7,705 nucleotides of DNA from Candidatus Dormiibacterota bacterium (GTDB lineage: Bacteria > Chloroflexota > Dormibacteria > Aeolococcales > Aeolococcaceae). Shown here one piece after another: positions 1 to 6,569 of this stretch. Each line of letters opens with the position of its first letter. Positions within the stretch are counted from its first letter, which is position 1. Both the position numbers and the translations under genes were made by a program. The notes beneath the pieces were generated by a model. That model ran no database searches and had not been told where the DNA came from. It saw nothing but the letters and a program-made list of their open reading frames with translations. Where the stretch lies: NCBI GenBank assembly GCA_027451645.1, contig DAIDIX010000079.1, positions 1 to 7,705 of the forward strand, written 5' to 3'.

Positions 1-186
1 GCTCTCGGCAACGAACTCATTGCCTATGCAAAGGAACATCTCGCAGCCTACAAGTATCCCCGCTCCATCTGGATAGCCACGGGACTTCCACTGGGGCCAT
101 CAGGCAAGATCCTGAAGCGTACACTGCGGGAGCAGTATGCACCCTCAGCGTCATCCATACCCGAGGAGGAAACCCCAGGGTCCTGA
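1..186 (+). CDS. Acyl-CoA synthetase (AMP-binding family), C-terminal fragment
   Basis: This is the last 61 codons of a gene that enters from the left edge in frame 1 and stops at TGA 184-186. The translation contains AYKYPRSIWIATGLPLGPSG followed by KILKRTLREQY. This is the signature end of the acyl-/aryl-CoA ligase (ANL superfamily) C-terminal domain. The Lys in GPSGKILKR (residue 39 of the fragment) matches the lysine that these enzymes use in the adenylation half-reaction. The family activates a carboxylic acid with ATP to an acyl-adenylate and transfers it to CoA in the cytoplasm. The substrate cannot be judged from the tail. After the domain ends there is a short polar extension rich in Ser, Pro and Glu (SASSIPEEETPGS). 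The next gene is co-directional, 84 bases downstream, and has its own ribosome binding site. The fragment matches the family end well; only the substrate is open. Confidence 0.85.
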   Translation, partial: ALGNELIAYAKEHLAAYKYPRSIWIATGLPLGPSGKILKRTLREQYAPSASSIPEEETPGS

Positions 187-203
187 CACGAATGCAGAAG
201 TAC

Positions 204-223
204 GTAGTTGAATGTTAAACTAC
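204..223. promoter_or_regulatory. Operator-like inverted repeat upstream of the DoxX gene
   Basis: GTAGTT (204-209) and AACTAC (218-223) are perfect 6-base inverted arms around an 8-base AT-rich spacer. The element lies 47 bases before the DoxX start. The size and the GTTGA...TAAAC core resemble operators of MarR-type repressors, which often control DoxX genes, but no regulator gene is present in the window. The regulator class is inference. The arms could also be a chance repeat. Confidence 0.3.
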
Positions 224-257
224 ACATCATCGACATTGATTCCTGCATTGCGCAAAT

Positions 258-262
258 AGGGG
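258..262 (+). promoter_or_regulatory. Ribosome binding site that decides the DoxX start
   Basis: AGGGG ends 8 bases before ATG 271. An in-frame TTG at 208 would give 21 extra polar residues, but it has no such site and lies inside the inverted repeat. The site therefore supports ATG 271. Confidence 0.6.
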
Positions 263-270
263 TACGTTCC

Positions 271-780
271 ATGAATTTCGGTCTGCTGCTGCTTCGCCTC
301 ATCATCGGACTTGGCCTGGCTGGACACGGAGCACAAAAATCCTTTGGCTGGTGGAGCGGATCGGGTTGGAAAGGTGCAGTTGGCATGGCACAGCACAACG
401 GTTTCCGACCTGCACCCGTGTTTGCAGCCCTCCTGGTAGCCGGTGAACTTCTTGCTGGACTAGGCATTGCAGCTGGTCTTCTCACACCATTTGCAGCAGT
501 TGGAGCAGTTCTCACCATGGCAATGGCAATCCGGATCGCACACTGGAAGTGGGCTTTCTTCGGAAAGGGTGGGGGAATGGAAAATCCTCTGCTCTATGGA
601 CTTTCCGCACTGAGCCTCGTCTTCACTGGACCAGGCACCTGGTCACTTGACCACGCATTCCACCTCTCATATCCTGCTGCTGCAGTCATCGGGGTCAGTG
701 CTGTACTCATCATCCTGACAGTGGGAGGCTGGCTTTTCCGTCAGCAAAATCACTCGCCTGCTCCCGCCTCAGCACACTAG
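271..780 (+). CDS. DoxX family membrane protein
   Basis: The gene encodes a 169-residue integral membrane protein. The N-terminus MNFGLLLLRLIIGLGLAGHG runs into AQKSFGWWSGSGWKG. This is the DoxX signature: a first membrane helix ending in a His-Gly, then a K-x-FGW-x-G loop. Hydrophobic segments lie at about residues 4-18, 48-72, 74-90 and 136-155, with a weaker one at 105-120, consistent with the usual four-helix DoxX fold. The length is normal for the family (about 130-180). DoxX proteins are small inner-membrane proteins. Characterised cases relate to quinol or thiosulfate oxidation or, in mycobacteria, to a redox-stress membrane complex; for most, including this one, no activity is known. 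The start was chosen from the AGGGG site upstream. The gene ends 11 bases before the convergent neighbour. A possible operator lies upstream. Family assignment is firm and function is open. Confidence 0.88.
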   Translation: MNFGLLLLRLIIGLGLAGHGAQKSFGWWSGSGWKGAVGMAQHNGFRPAPVFAALLVAGELLAGLGIAAGLLTPFAAVGAVLTMAMAIRIAHWKWAFFGKGGGMENPLLYGLSALSLVFTGPGTWSLDHAFHLSYPAAAVIGVSAVLIILTVGGWLFRQQNHSPAPASAH

Positions 781-791
781 GAAGGCACAGC

Positions 792-1772
792 TCAGGCCAC
801 TGACTGAACTGGGAGTTCCCCATGCAGTCGGCGAATTGCAGCTTCATGCCGTTCTGCAAGGGATGCAGTGGTTCTCTGAAAGAAGTGGTAGCTGCGTCGG
901 GCAGCAAGGGTGCGATCTGGTCGGGATGCAAGCCGCGTACTTTCCTCAAGAAGAAACTCCACTGCATCAGGACGGGCCTGGCCAAGTGAGCGATCCACTT
1001 CCTCGACTACAGTTCTGTTCCTGCGAAGGCTCAGTACACCCTGGCGGATTGCAGCAACCATGGTCACAAGTCCTGCTGCAGCAAGCACGCCTGTAAGTGC
1101 CCAGCCCACTGGAGAAGTGACAGCAACCACAGTGCCCAGTACTGCCCGGACAGCACCGACAGCAACGACAGGAATTGCCACCTGCGTGAACATGGTTCGC
1201 ACTTCCGCCTGTGTGGCCCGTATCGCCTTTGCAAGAAAAGAAAGATAGAGGCTTGTGGGGTACTGGTCAGCAATGAGTGCGTACCCTGCCTTCGTGGCAT
1301 ATGCATCAACAATGCCTGTGTAGTCAGCGAGAAACTGCTGGGATGCACCACCATAGGGATCTGCATTTGCAACAAGGTTGTACTGTCCGTACAGAAGCGA
1401 TGCCTTCCGTGCACGCTGCACTGGATTGGTTGTCGGATCAGGATCACAGGAAAGCGCATAGTACCTTCCTCCCACTGTCACAGCTGCTCCATTTCGCAGT
1501 CCTGCAAGAACAAGAATGCCTGCAAGGTCCCGTGCTAGCCGCACGGATCGCCGTGAATCGCTGACAGTGAGATCCTGCCCTGGGGCAACTGCACTCCGAT
1601 CCTGGCACTGCTCCTTGTGAATCTCATTGAGCATCATCTGCCGTGAGACATGGTGCACGTAGACTTCAAAAAAGCGGACAGGATTCTTCATGGAGCCATT
1701 CTTGCATGGGATGAATCGCTTCCACAATGCTCCCCACTCTCGTGCACTGCTGGCTGCTGGGTCACGATACAT
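792..1772 (-). CDS. Unrecognised protein with a central hydrophobic hairpin
   Basis: I do not recognise this 326-residue protein. The N-terminal part (about 1-60) is polar and mixed, including WGALWKRFIPCKNG and RFFEVYVHHVSR. Residues 60-195 are soluble-looking, with a Tyr-rich stretch (YGQYNLVANADPYGG, 128-142). Residues about 197-241 form two adjacent hydrophobic segments split by TSPVGW (219-224), as in a membrane hairpin with both ends on the same side. The remainder (245-320) is Arg/Glu-rich and probably helical. There is no signal peptide and no catalytic motif I can name. The frame stays open upstream to 2531, but that part is antisense to ppx. ATG 1772 is preferred because it is the first start outside ppx; ATG 1691 is an alternative, and neither has a clear Shine-Dalgarno. 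Codon use matches the neighbours. It is divergent from ppx with an 85-base gap, so shared control is possible. Confidence 0.65.
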   Translation of the reverse strand: MYRDPAASSAREWGALWKRFIPCKNGSMKNPVRFFEVYVHHVSRQMMLNEIHKEQCQDRSAVAPGQDLTVSDSRRSVRLARDLAGILVLAGLRNGAAVTVGGRYYALSCDPDPTTNPVQRARKASLLYGQYNLVANADPYGGASQQFLADYTGIVDAYATKAGYALIADQYPTSLYLSFLAKAIRATQAEVRTMFTQVAIPVVAVGAVRAVLGTVVAVTSPVGWALTGVLAAAGLVTMVAAIRQGVLSLRRNRTVVEEVDRSLGQARPDAVEFLLEESTRLASRPDRTLAARRSYHFFQRTTASLAERHEAAIRRLHGELPVQSVA

Positions 1773-1857
1773 ACATTGAGATTGTCTTGGCTGTGTCCGC
1801 AGCATGCAGATACCATGTCCTGTATGGTTCTTCGCACATCGCCAGACTGAACTCACC

Positions 1858-2826
1858 ATGGACACCCCATCACCATCTCCCCCGCCCCGCATTGCAGTCA
1901 TCGATCTCGGTTCGAATACTGCGCGGTGCGTCATCTTTGAGAACTTGAATGGAGAACTCCGGGAAATCGCATCGGACAGGGAAGCTCTCAAGATCCTCCG
2001 TTCCATAACTCCAGGGGGAGCCCTGTCGCAGGGAGCTTCTCGACGGCTTGGAACTACCCTTGCACGCTTTCTCAGAACCTGCCAGAAGCACAACGCCACT
2101 GATATCCACGTCATTGCAACAGCTGCATATCGGCAGGCAAGCAACGGTCCAGATGTTCTTGCACGCCTCAGCAGGCGCACTGGCATCCCCATCTCCATCG
2201 TAGATGGTACCCGGGAGGGCACACTCTCCCTCCTTGGTGCACTGCGTGCCTTCCCGACTGTCTCGAAAGGGTACGTCATCGACATCGGAGGCGGGAGCAT
2301 GGAAATCGTCCAGTTCCGCAATCGCATCCGCACAGCATCCTGGTGCTTTCCCCTTGGAGCTCTCAGGACTGCAGATGCATTTCTCACCTCGGATCCACCC
2401 ACGGACGAGGAGAGGACTGCACTCCGAGAGCATGTGCGTTCAACACTGTCAGCAGCAGCCATTCCTGCTCTCGAGAAGGATGATGTGGTCATCGGAGTGG
2501 GTGGCTCCATCCGGAACCTCGCACGCATCAATGCACGCCATCACAGCAGCATTCCCGAGCCATCACGGTCCAGCCTGAGGAGAAAGGATATCCGGACTCT
2601 CATTGAGGCAATGACACTCGTGAGCGAAGATCAGCGTGCATCCATCAGAGGTCTTTCTCCAGACCGGGCGGATTCCATTCTCGGAGGAGCAACGGTCCTT
2701 CGGACTACCATGAAGTTCCTCAAGGCAAAGCAGCTCATTGTCTCTCCGTACGGACTTCGGGAGGGCATGGCAACGGAAATACTTGATGCATCACCTCTCT
2801 CGAAGGGAACTGACGGCATCGGGTAG
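1858..2826 (+). CDS. Ppx/GppA family phosphatase (exopolyphosphatase / pppGpp phosphohydrolase)
   Basis: The product is 322 residues with the ASKHA ATPase-like fold of Ppx/GppA. Visible motifs are the phosphate-1 loop IDLGSNTARCVIF (15-27), IATAAYRQASNG (86-97), GTREGTLSLLGA (117-128), the phosphate-2 loop VIDIGGGSMEIV (140-151), VIGVGGSIRNLA (211-222) and the C-terminal SPYGLREGM (296-304). E120 aligns with the catalytic Glu121 of E. coli Ppx; the residue before it, usually Glu, is Arg here. The family removes terminal phosphate from polyphosphate or converts pppGpp to ppGpp in the cytoplasm. The protein stops after the two core domains and lacks the C-terminal HD-like domain of the roughly 500-residue enterobacterial enzymes, as in short actinobacterial forms. 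The choice between Ppx and GppA activity cannot be made from sequence. ATG 1858 is used although it lacks a Shine-Dalgarno; an upstream ATG at 1804 adds 18 unlikely residues. The next gene starts 32 bases downstream, so an operon is likely. Confidence 0.9.
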   Translation: MDTPSPSPPPRIAVIDLGSNTARCVIFENLNGELREIASDREALKILRSITPGGALSQGASRRLGTTLARFLRTCQKHNATDIHVIATAAYRQASNGPDVLARLSRRTGIPISIVDGTREGTLSLLGALRAFPTVSKGYVIDIGGGSMEIVQFRNRIRTASWCFPLGALRTADAFLTSDPPTDEERTALREHVRSTLSAAAIPALEKDDVVIGVGGSIRNLARINARHHSSIPEPSRSSLRRKDIRTLIEAMTLVSEDQRASIRGLSPDRADSILGGATVLRTTMKFLKAKQLIVSPYGLREGMATEILDASPLSKGTDGIG

Positions 2827-2846
2827 TCACCTCCTGCACCTCAGGT

Positions 2847-2850
2847 AGGA
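2847..2850 (+). promoter_or_regulatory. Ribosome binding site that decides the reductase start
   Basis: AGGA ends 8 bases before ATG 2859. The in-frame ATG at 2850 is only three codons earlier, overlaps this site, and has just AGG four bases upstream. ATG 2859 is therefore preferred. Confidence 0.5.
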
Positions 2851-2858
2851 TGGGGACC

Positions 2859-3668
2859 ATGTCCACTTTCCATCCCCCACTCACCACCCTGCTGGATATC
2901 ACATCAGCACATGGCAGCAGACTTTCCCCTGAGCTTGAACGGCTCTACAGCGGCCCTCTTGGAGACCTTCCCACCATTGAAGAGGGCGTGTCTGCAAACC
3001 TGATTTCAACTCTCGACGGAATCGTTGCACTTTCTGACACTGAGCCAACAGGAGGCGGGGAGCTCAGAAAGGATGGCTGGCATGACACAGCAGTTGCGGG
3101 AATGCTGCGGGCAAGCTGTGATGCACTCATGATCGGAGGCACCACATTCCGCTCATTCCCAAAGGGGAAGTGGACTGCTTCCTCCTTCTGTCCAGAGCTT
3201 CATGATGAACTTGCAGACATTGCAAAGCCGTCCCTTCTCGTTGTCATCACGAAGTCAGGGCACCTTCCCCCCATCGAATGTGAGGAACTTGTCCCACGCA
3301 TTCTTGCAGTCACCACACCCGAAGGCGCATCTCGCCTCACTTCTGTCCCAACCTGGAGCGAGGAGATGTGTGTTGTGATGCCTTCTCCATTCTCGTTCCG
3401 GAATCTCCTTTCTCACCTTGCAACTACACGGGGCATTCGGAATGTCCTTGCTGAAGGTGGGCCCACACTTGTCGGGGCACTCCTCCGGGAAGATCTCATT
3501 CGCGACATGTTTCTCACGCTCTCCCCAATGATCATCGGGAGGGACATCTCAACATCTCCTCGGGCACTCGTGCACGGAATCTCGTACAGTCCGGTGAACG
3601 CTCCCTACGGCACGTATACCTCAATCCGTACGGATGGGAACCTGCTCTTCCTCCGTGTGCACTATTGA
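2859..3668 (+). CDS. Stand-alone RibD C-terminal (DHFR-like) pyrimidine reductase family protein
   Basis: This 269-residue protein is a single RibD C-terminal reductase domain without the deaminase domain of RibD. Evidence is SANLISTLDGIVALSD (45-60), the usual N-terminal S-x-DG strand-loop; RASCDALMIGGTTFRSF (84-100), the R..DA...G..T block that contacts NADPH; and NVLAEGGPTLVGALL (195-209) with LSPMIIGR (221-228), the EGGP loop and the following strand. Residues 1-44 are an N-terminal extension with LLDITSAHGSRLSPELERLY. This arrangement resembles a family common in Actinobacteria and named pyrimidine reductase family. RibD reduces the ribosylamino-pyrimidine of riboflavin synthesis with NADPH. 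For stand-alone members the substrate is mostly unknown, and no other riboflavin gene is present here, so a riboflavin role is only a guess. It follows ppx by 32 bases and is probably co-transcribed. An alternative start is ATG 2850. Confidence 0.82.
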   Translation: MSTFHPPLTTLLDITSAHGSRLSPELERLYSGPLGDLPTIEEGVSANLISTLDGIVALSDTEPTGGGELRKDGWHDTAVAGMLRASCDALMIGGTTFRSFPKGKWTASSFCPELHDELADIAKPSLLVVITKSGHLPPIECEELVPRILAVTTPEGASRLTSVPTWSEEMCVVMPSPFSFRNLLSHLATTRGIRNVLAEGGPTLVGALLREDLIRDMFLTLSPMIIGRDISTSPRALVHGISYSPVNAPYGTYTSIRTDGNLLFLRVHY

Positions 3669-3732
3669 GCACAAATGTGAACGGAAGTGTCGCTCCCTGG
3701 AAACGTGTCATGCAGGATGTCTCCGAACACCG

Positions 3733-3738
3733 TACCAT
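3733..3738 (+). promoter_or_regulatory. Possible -10 element for a leaderless HAD mRNA
   Basis: TACCAT fits the TANNNT pattern of actinobacterial -10 boxes. It ends 6 bases before the GTG at 3745, the spacing expected if transcription begins at the start codon. No matching -35 is visible and the motif is short, so this is weak. Confidence 0.2.
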
Positions 3739-3744
3739 TGAGAT

Positions 3745-4500
3745 GTGGAAGCAGTACCTGCCAAGACAGCAAACCCAATGAATGCACCAAGCAGTGCTGC
3801 ATTTTTCGATCTTGATCGCACCCTCGTTCATGGCTCCTCCCTGCTTGCACTCGGATGGCCCCTCTACCGTGCAGGGTTCATCAGTGCGAAGACGCTCCTG
3901 AGGGGAGGACTCTCCCAGCTCATCTTCGCGAGAAGGGGTACCCCCACCTCGCAGCTTGATGAGATAGCCCAGCGGATTGGTGGACTCTTTGCTGGCATCG
4001 ATGTTGCCAATCTCGCTACGAGAATGGATGGTGCTGTTCCCAGGTATGTCGTTCCAAGGCTGTACAGAAAATCCGTTGCCATTCTTCGAGAACATCAGCG
4101 ACGGGGAGACCTGGTGTATATCGTGAGCGCATCTCCGAAGGAGATTGTGGAACCGATAGCACGGTATCTCGGTGTTGATGGTGTCATCGCAACTGTTGCT
4201 GAGGTGCAGGGTGGAATCTATACGGGAAAAGTGGAATCGTACTGCCACGGTCCCATCAAGGCAGCCCGCATCCGTGAGATCGCACTGCAGGACCATGTCG
4301 ACCTCTCACGATCGAGTGCATACAGCGATGGCGTGAGCGACCTGCCCATGCTCGAGGCTGTTGGGCATCCTGTCTGCATCAACCCGGACCGGCCACTCCG
4401 AACCATTGCACGCCAGCGGCACTGGCAGATCGTGAAGTGTGATCCGCCAGCACGTCCCATTACACAGAGACTCCCGCTCCGGCTCATCACGGAATCCTGA
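3745..4500 (+). CDS. HAD-IB family phosphatase (SerB/PlsC-associated type)
   Basis: From GTG 3745 the product is 251 residues. HAD motif I is AAFFDLDRTLV (18-28) with nucleophile D22 and acid D24. Motif II is VYIVSASP (124-131) with S128. The motif III lysine is K172 in SYCHGPIKAARI. Motif IV is AYSDGVSDLPML (192-203) with D195 and D199. The spacing, the helical cap between motifs I and II, and GHPVCINPDRPLR near the end match subfamily IB (phosphoserine phosphatase-like), the common actinobacterial form that often occurs near lipid genes or fused to an acyltransferase. The family hydrolyses small phosphomonoesters using Mg2+; the substrate here is unknown. All catalytic residues are present. 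The start is uncertain: ATG 3778 gives 240 residues, neither start has a Shine-Dalgarno, and an in-frame stop at 3739 limits further extension. It lies 76 bases after the reductase gene and ends 11 bases from the convergent MgtC gene. Confidence 0.88.
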   Translation: MEAVPAKTANPMNAPSSAAFFDLDRTLVHGSSLLALGWPLYRAGFISAKTLLRGGLSQLIFARRGTPTSQLDEIAQRIGGLFAGIDVANLATRMDGAVPRYVVPRLYRKSVAILREHQRRGDLVYIVSASPKEIVEPIARYLGVDGVIATVAEVQGGIYTGKVESYCHGPIKAARIREIALQDHVDLSRSSAYSDGVSDLPMLEAVGHPVCINPDRPLRTIARQRHWQIVKCDPPARPITQRLPLRLITES

Positions 4501-4511
4501 TCAGACTGAGG

Positions 4512-5132
4512 TTACTCGTCGTCCTCGTCGAGTTCCCCCTCCTCGTCCCTATCCTCCTCTTCCTCCATCGGAATTTCACCCGCAAAGCCGACAGCGGATG
4601 GCGCAAGTGGAGGCCGTCCGAAAAGACGCCGTTCCCGTTCAATGCGATTTCGACGGATGCGTATGCGATCGATGGCCCGCTCAATTGGACGGCCACCAAT
4701 GAGAATAAGCAGGATCAGGACTGTGATGACAACTGCAACGAGCTGAAGCCCAAGACCAATGAGCACGCCTAGTGCTGCGACTGACCAGAGCTCTGCAGCA
4801 GTAGTCAGGCCACGCAGCCTGTCTCCATGAAAAATAATGATGCCTGCACCGAGAAATCCGATACCGCTCGCAACCTGGGCGGGAATCCTGCTGATGTCGA
4901 GCTGAACGATATTGGACTGGGAAAGAAATGCGGAACCAAAGCCTGCGATGGAAAATGTACACGCTCCCACAGCAACGAGAGCGTGAGTGCGAAGGCCTGC
5001 AGGCTTCTCATGGAATTCCCGCTCGAATCCAATAGCACCCCCACAGAGTGCTGAAAGGACCACACGGAACAGGAGATCCATCTGGGATGGAACAGAGATG
5101 GCCCCGAGAACATTCGGGAAAACGTGGAACAT
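4512..5132 (-). CDS. MgtC/SapB family membrane protein with acidic C-terminal tail
   Basis: The 206-residue protein has the complete MgtC N-terminal membrane domain: LCGGAIGFEREFHEKPAGLR (29-48) then TH, SRIPAQVASGIGFLGAGIII (81-100) and RGLTTAAELWSVAALG (107-122). About four or five membrane segments fall within residues 18-147. MgtC proteins sit in the inner membrane. In pathogens they affect survival at low Mg2+ and inhibit the F-type ATP synthase; the role of most homologues is unknown. After the last helix the chain is strongly basic (RPIERAIDRIRIRRNRIERE, 148-167), and it ends in an acidic tail from residue 186, with 15 of the last 21 residues Asp or Glu. The ACT-like C-terminal domain of longer MgtC proteins is absent. 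ATG 5132 is chosen because AAGAGGG lies 6 bases upstream; alternatives are ATG 5168 and ATG 5081. It lies 63 bases downstream of the aldehyde dehydrogenase on the same strand and may be co-transcribed. Confidence 0.88.
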   Translation of the reverse strand: MFHVFPNVLGAISVPSQMDLLFRVVLSALCGGAIGFEREFHEKPAGLRTHALVAVGACTFSIAGFGSAFLSQSNIVQLDISRIPAQVASGIGFLGAGIIIFHGDRLRGLTTAAELWSVAALGVLIGLGLQLVAVVITVLILLILIGGRPIERAIDRIRIRRNRIERERRLFGRPPLAPSAVGFAGEIPMEEEEDRDEEGELDEDDE

Positions 5133-5138
5133 CAACGA

Positions 5139-5145
5139 CCCTCTT
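5139..5145 (-). promoter_or_regulatory. Ribosome binding site that decides the MgtC start
   Basis: On the minus strand AAGAGGG ends 6 bases before ATG 5132. This is one of the clearest Shine-Dalgarno sequences in the window. It favours this start over ATG 5168, which would add CLCGCSPRGSL, and over ATG 5081. Confidence 0.6.
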
Positions 5146-5195
5146 GGCGAACATCCGCACAGGCACATGACGCATTCATGCGCAGTGCCACCGCT

Positions 5196-6569
5196 CTATG
5201 CTACCCAGAATGTCTTCACATTGACAAACTCGCGGATGCCAAGCACGGAAAGTTCCCTTCCGTACCCGCTTTCACGGATTCCCCCAAAGGGAAGTCTCGG
5301 ATCTGAGTGTGTCATGCCATTGATGAAGACACTCCCAGTGTTCCACTGGGCAGTGACTGCCTTTGCGTGCTCAATGTCACGGCTCCACACTGCACCACCA
5401 AGTCCATACTGGCGATGGTTCGCATGGGAAACTGCCTCATCATCGCTACTGACACGGATGATGGGCGCAACAGGGCCAAATACCTCCTGATCCCAGACTG
5501 GCATGGTCGTCGTGCACTCAACGAGAACTGATGGAGAAAGAAAGAAGCCAGGTTCACTTCTCGTTCCTGGAAGGAGTGCGTGCGCACCCTGGGCCAGAGA
5601 CTCTGATACCTGGCGTTCAATGCGTTCCCGTGCATCGCTGCTCACGAGTGGACCGAGCTGCACTGAAGCATCGAAAGGATCTCCCACTGCAAGTTTCCGC
5701 ACTTCAGAAGTAAACACCTCGAGAAAGTCGTCATAGACTGCTGCATGGATGACAAACCGCTTTGCAGCGATGCATGACTGGCCACAGTTCTGGAACCGTG
5801 CACGTACTGCAGTCTCTGCTGCCTGCTGTACGTCAGCATCCTCAAGCACGACAAAAGCATCCGAGCCACCAAGCTCAAGCACGCACTTCTTGATGGCTGA
5901 TCCTGCCACTGCAGCCACCTCACGTCCTGATGCTGTGCTCCCCGTGAGGGTAACAGCAGCAACTGCTGGATCTCTGAGGAGTTCATGAACGACTGCATTC
6001 TCAGCGACAACGAGACTCACTACTTCGTGTCCATTGAACGCTTCACGGAAGCGATCAGCAATCCTGTGTGCACAGCCTGTGACATTCCACGCATGTTTGA
6101 GGACAAGCGTGTTTCCCGACATGATGGCAGGCACTGCAGCCCGGAACACCTGCCAGAACGGATAGTTCCAGGGCATGATTGCAAGAATGACGCCAAGCGG
6201 TTCACACGTGTATCCGCTTTGAGATCCGTCAGTGGGGATTGCAACCGGTCCGAGTGCCGATGGCCCAATCTCCGCGATGTACTCACAGAGCCAGGCGCAC
6301 TTTTCAATCTCTGCACGGGCCTCAGCAAGTGGTTTTCCCATCTCAGTCGTCATGAGGGCAGCATCCTCCTCGCCATGCGTGCGAAGTACTGAAGCAAGGC
6401 GGGAAATCGCCTCTGCCCGTCCTGCCAGATCGACCGTGTGCCACGAGCTGAATGCTGCATGCGCTGCATCTGCCTGCACCCTCGCAGCTGCTGCATCCAT
6501 GAGCGGATATTCGTCGATGGTTTCCCCTGTGGAAGGATTGACTGTAGTGATCTTCGTGTGTTGCGACAT
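5196..6569 (-). CDS. Aldehyde dehydrogenase, succinate-semialdehyde dehydrogenase (Sad/GabD1) type
   Basis: The product is 457 residues, the usual length of the short Sad/GabD1 subgroup of the ALDH superfamily. The active site is complete: N135 in MPWNYPFWQ, K158 in LVLKHAWN, the LTGSTASGREVA nucleotide loop (208-219), general base E232 in LELGGSDAF, nucleophile C266 in NCGQSCIAAKRF and E362 in QEVFGPVAP. The KHA motif after strand LVL, the end DPRLPFGGIRESGYGRELSV and IREFVNVKTFW are typical of E. coli Sad (YneI) and actinobacterial GabD1. These enzymes oxidise succinic semialdehyde to succinate with NAD(P)+ in the cytoplasm, as in GABA breakdown. Related enzymes accept other small aldehydes, so the substrate is likely but not proven. 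No GABA transaminase gene is in view. ATG 6569 is preferred; an in-frame GTG at 6593 would add eight residues. It is the first gene of a minus-strand pair with mgtC and is divergent from the DedA-like gene. Confidence 0.92.
   Translation of the reverse strand: MSQHTKITTVNPSTGETIDEYPLMDAAAARVQADAAHAAFSSWHTVDLAGRAEAISRLASVLRTHGEEDAALMTTEMGKPLAEARAEIEKCAWLCEYIAEIGPSALGPVAIPTDGSQSGYTCEPLGVILAIMPWNYPFWQVFRAAVPAIMSGNTLVLKHAWNVTGCAHRIADRFREAFNGHEVVSLVVAENAVVHELLRDPAVAAVTLTGSTASGREVAAVAGSAIKKCVLELGGSDAFVVLEDADVQQAAETAVRARFQNCGQSCIAAKRFVIHAAVYDDFLEVFTSEVRKLAVGDPFDASVQLGPLVSSDARERIERQVSESLAQGAHALLPGTRSEPGFFLSPSVLVECTTTMPVWDQEVFGPVAPIIRVSSDDEAVSHANHRQYGLGGAVWSRDIEHAKAVTAQWNTGSVFINGMTHSDPRLPFGGIRESGYGRELSVLGIREFVNVKTFWVA

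Noticed and set aside
910..1248. Plus-strand frames of 86 to 112 residues opposite the unknown minus-strand gene
   Set aside because: They are short, compositionally odd (Cys/Gln or Ser/Thr/Ala-rich), overlap each other, and lack the codon habit of the window, whereas the minus-strand frame has it and is far longer.
1812..1828. Inverted repeat ACCAT...ATGGT between the unknown gene and ppx
   Set aside because: The arms are only 5 bases with a 7-base spacer, a length expected by chance. I also could not find a convincing -35/-10 pair there for either gene.
1870..2433. Minus-strand 187-residue frame opposite ppx
   Set aside because: It is Cys- and Ser-rich shadow sequence lying within the ppx coding region with no family resemblance.
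1773..2531. Upstream extension of the minus-strand frame to give a 579-residue protein
   Set aside because: This part is exactly antisense to the ppx core, which carries clear Ppx/GppA motifs. The translated extension is Arg/Ser/Met-rich with no domain character, typical of a shadow frame.
3669..3744. Possible terminator or small RNA between the reductase and HAD genes
   Set aside because: No stable hairpin with a following T-run is visible, and the stretch is only 76 bases.
3532..4296. Minus-strand 254-residue frame across the reductase end and HAD gene
   Set aside because: It is antisense to two well-supported genes with intact catalytic motifs, and its translation has no recognisable domain.
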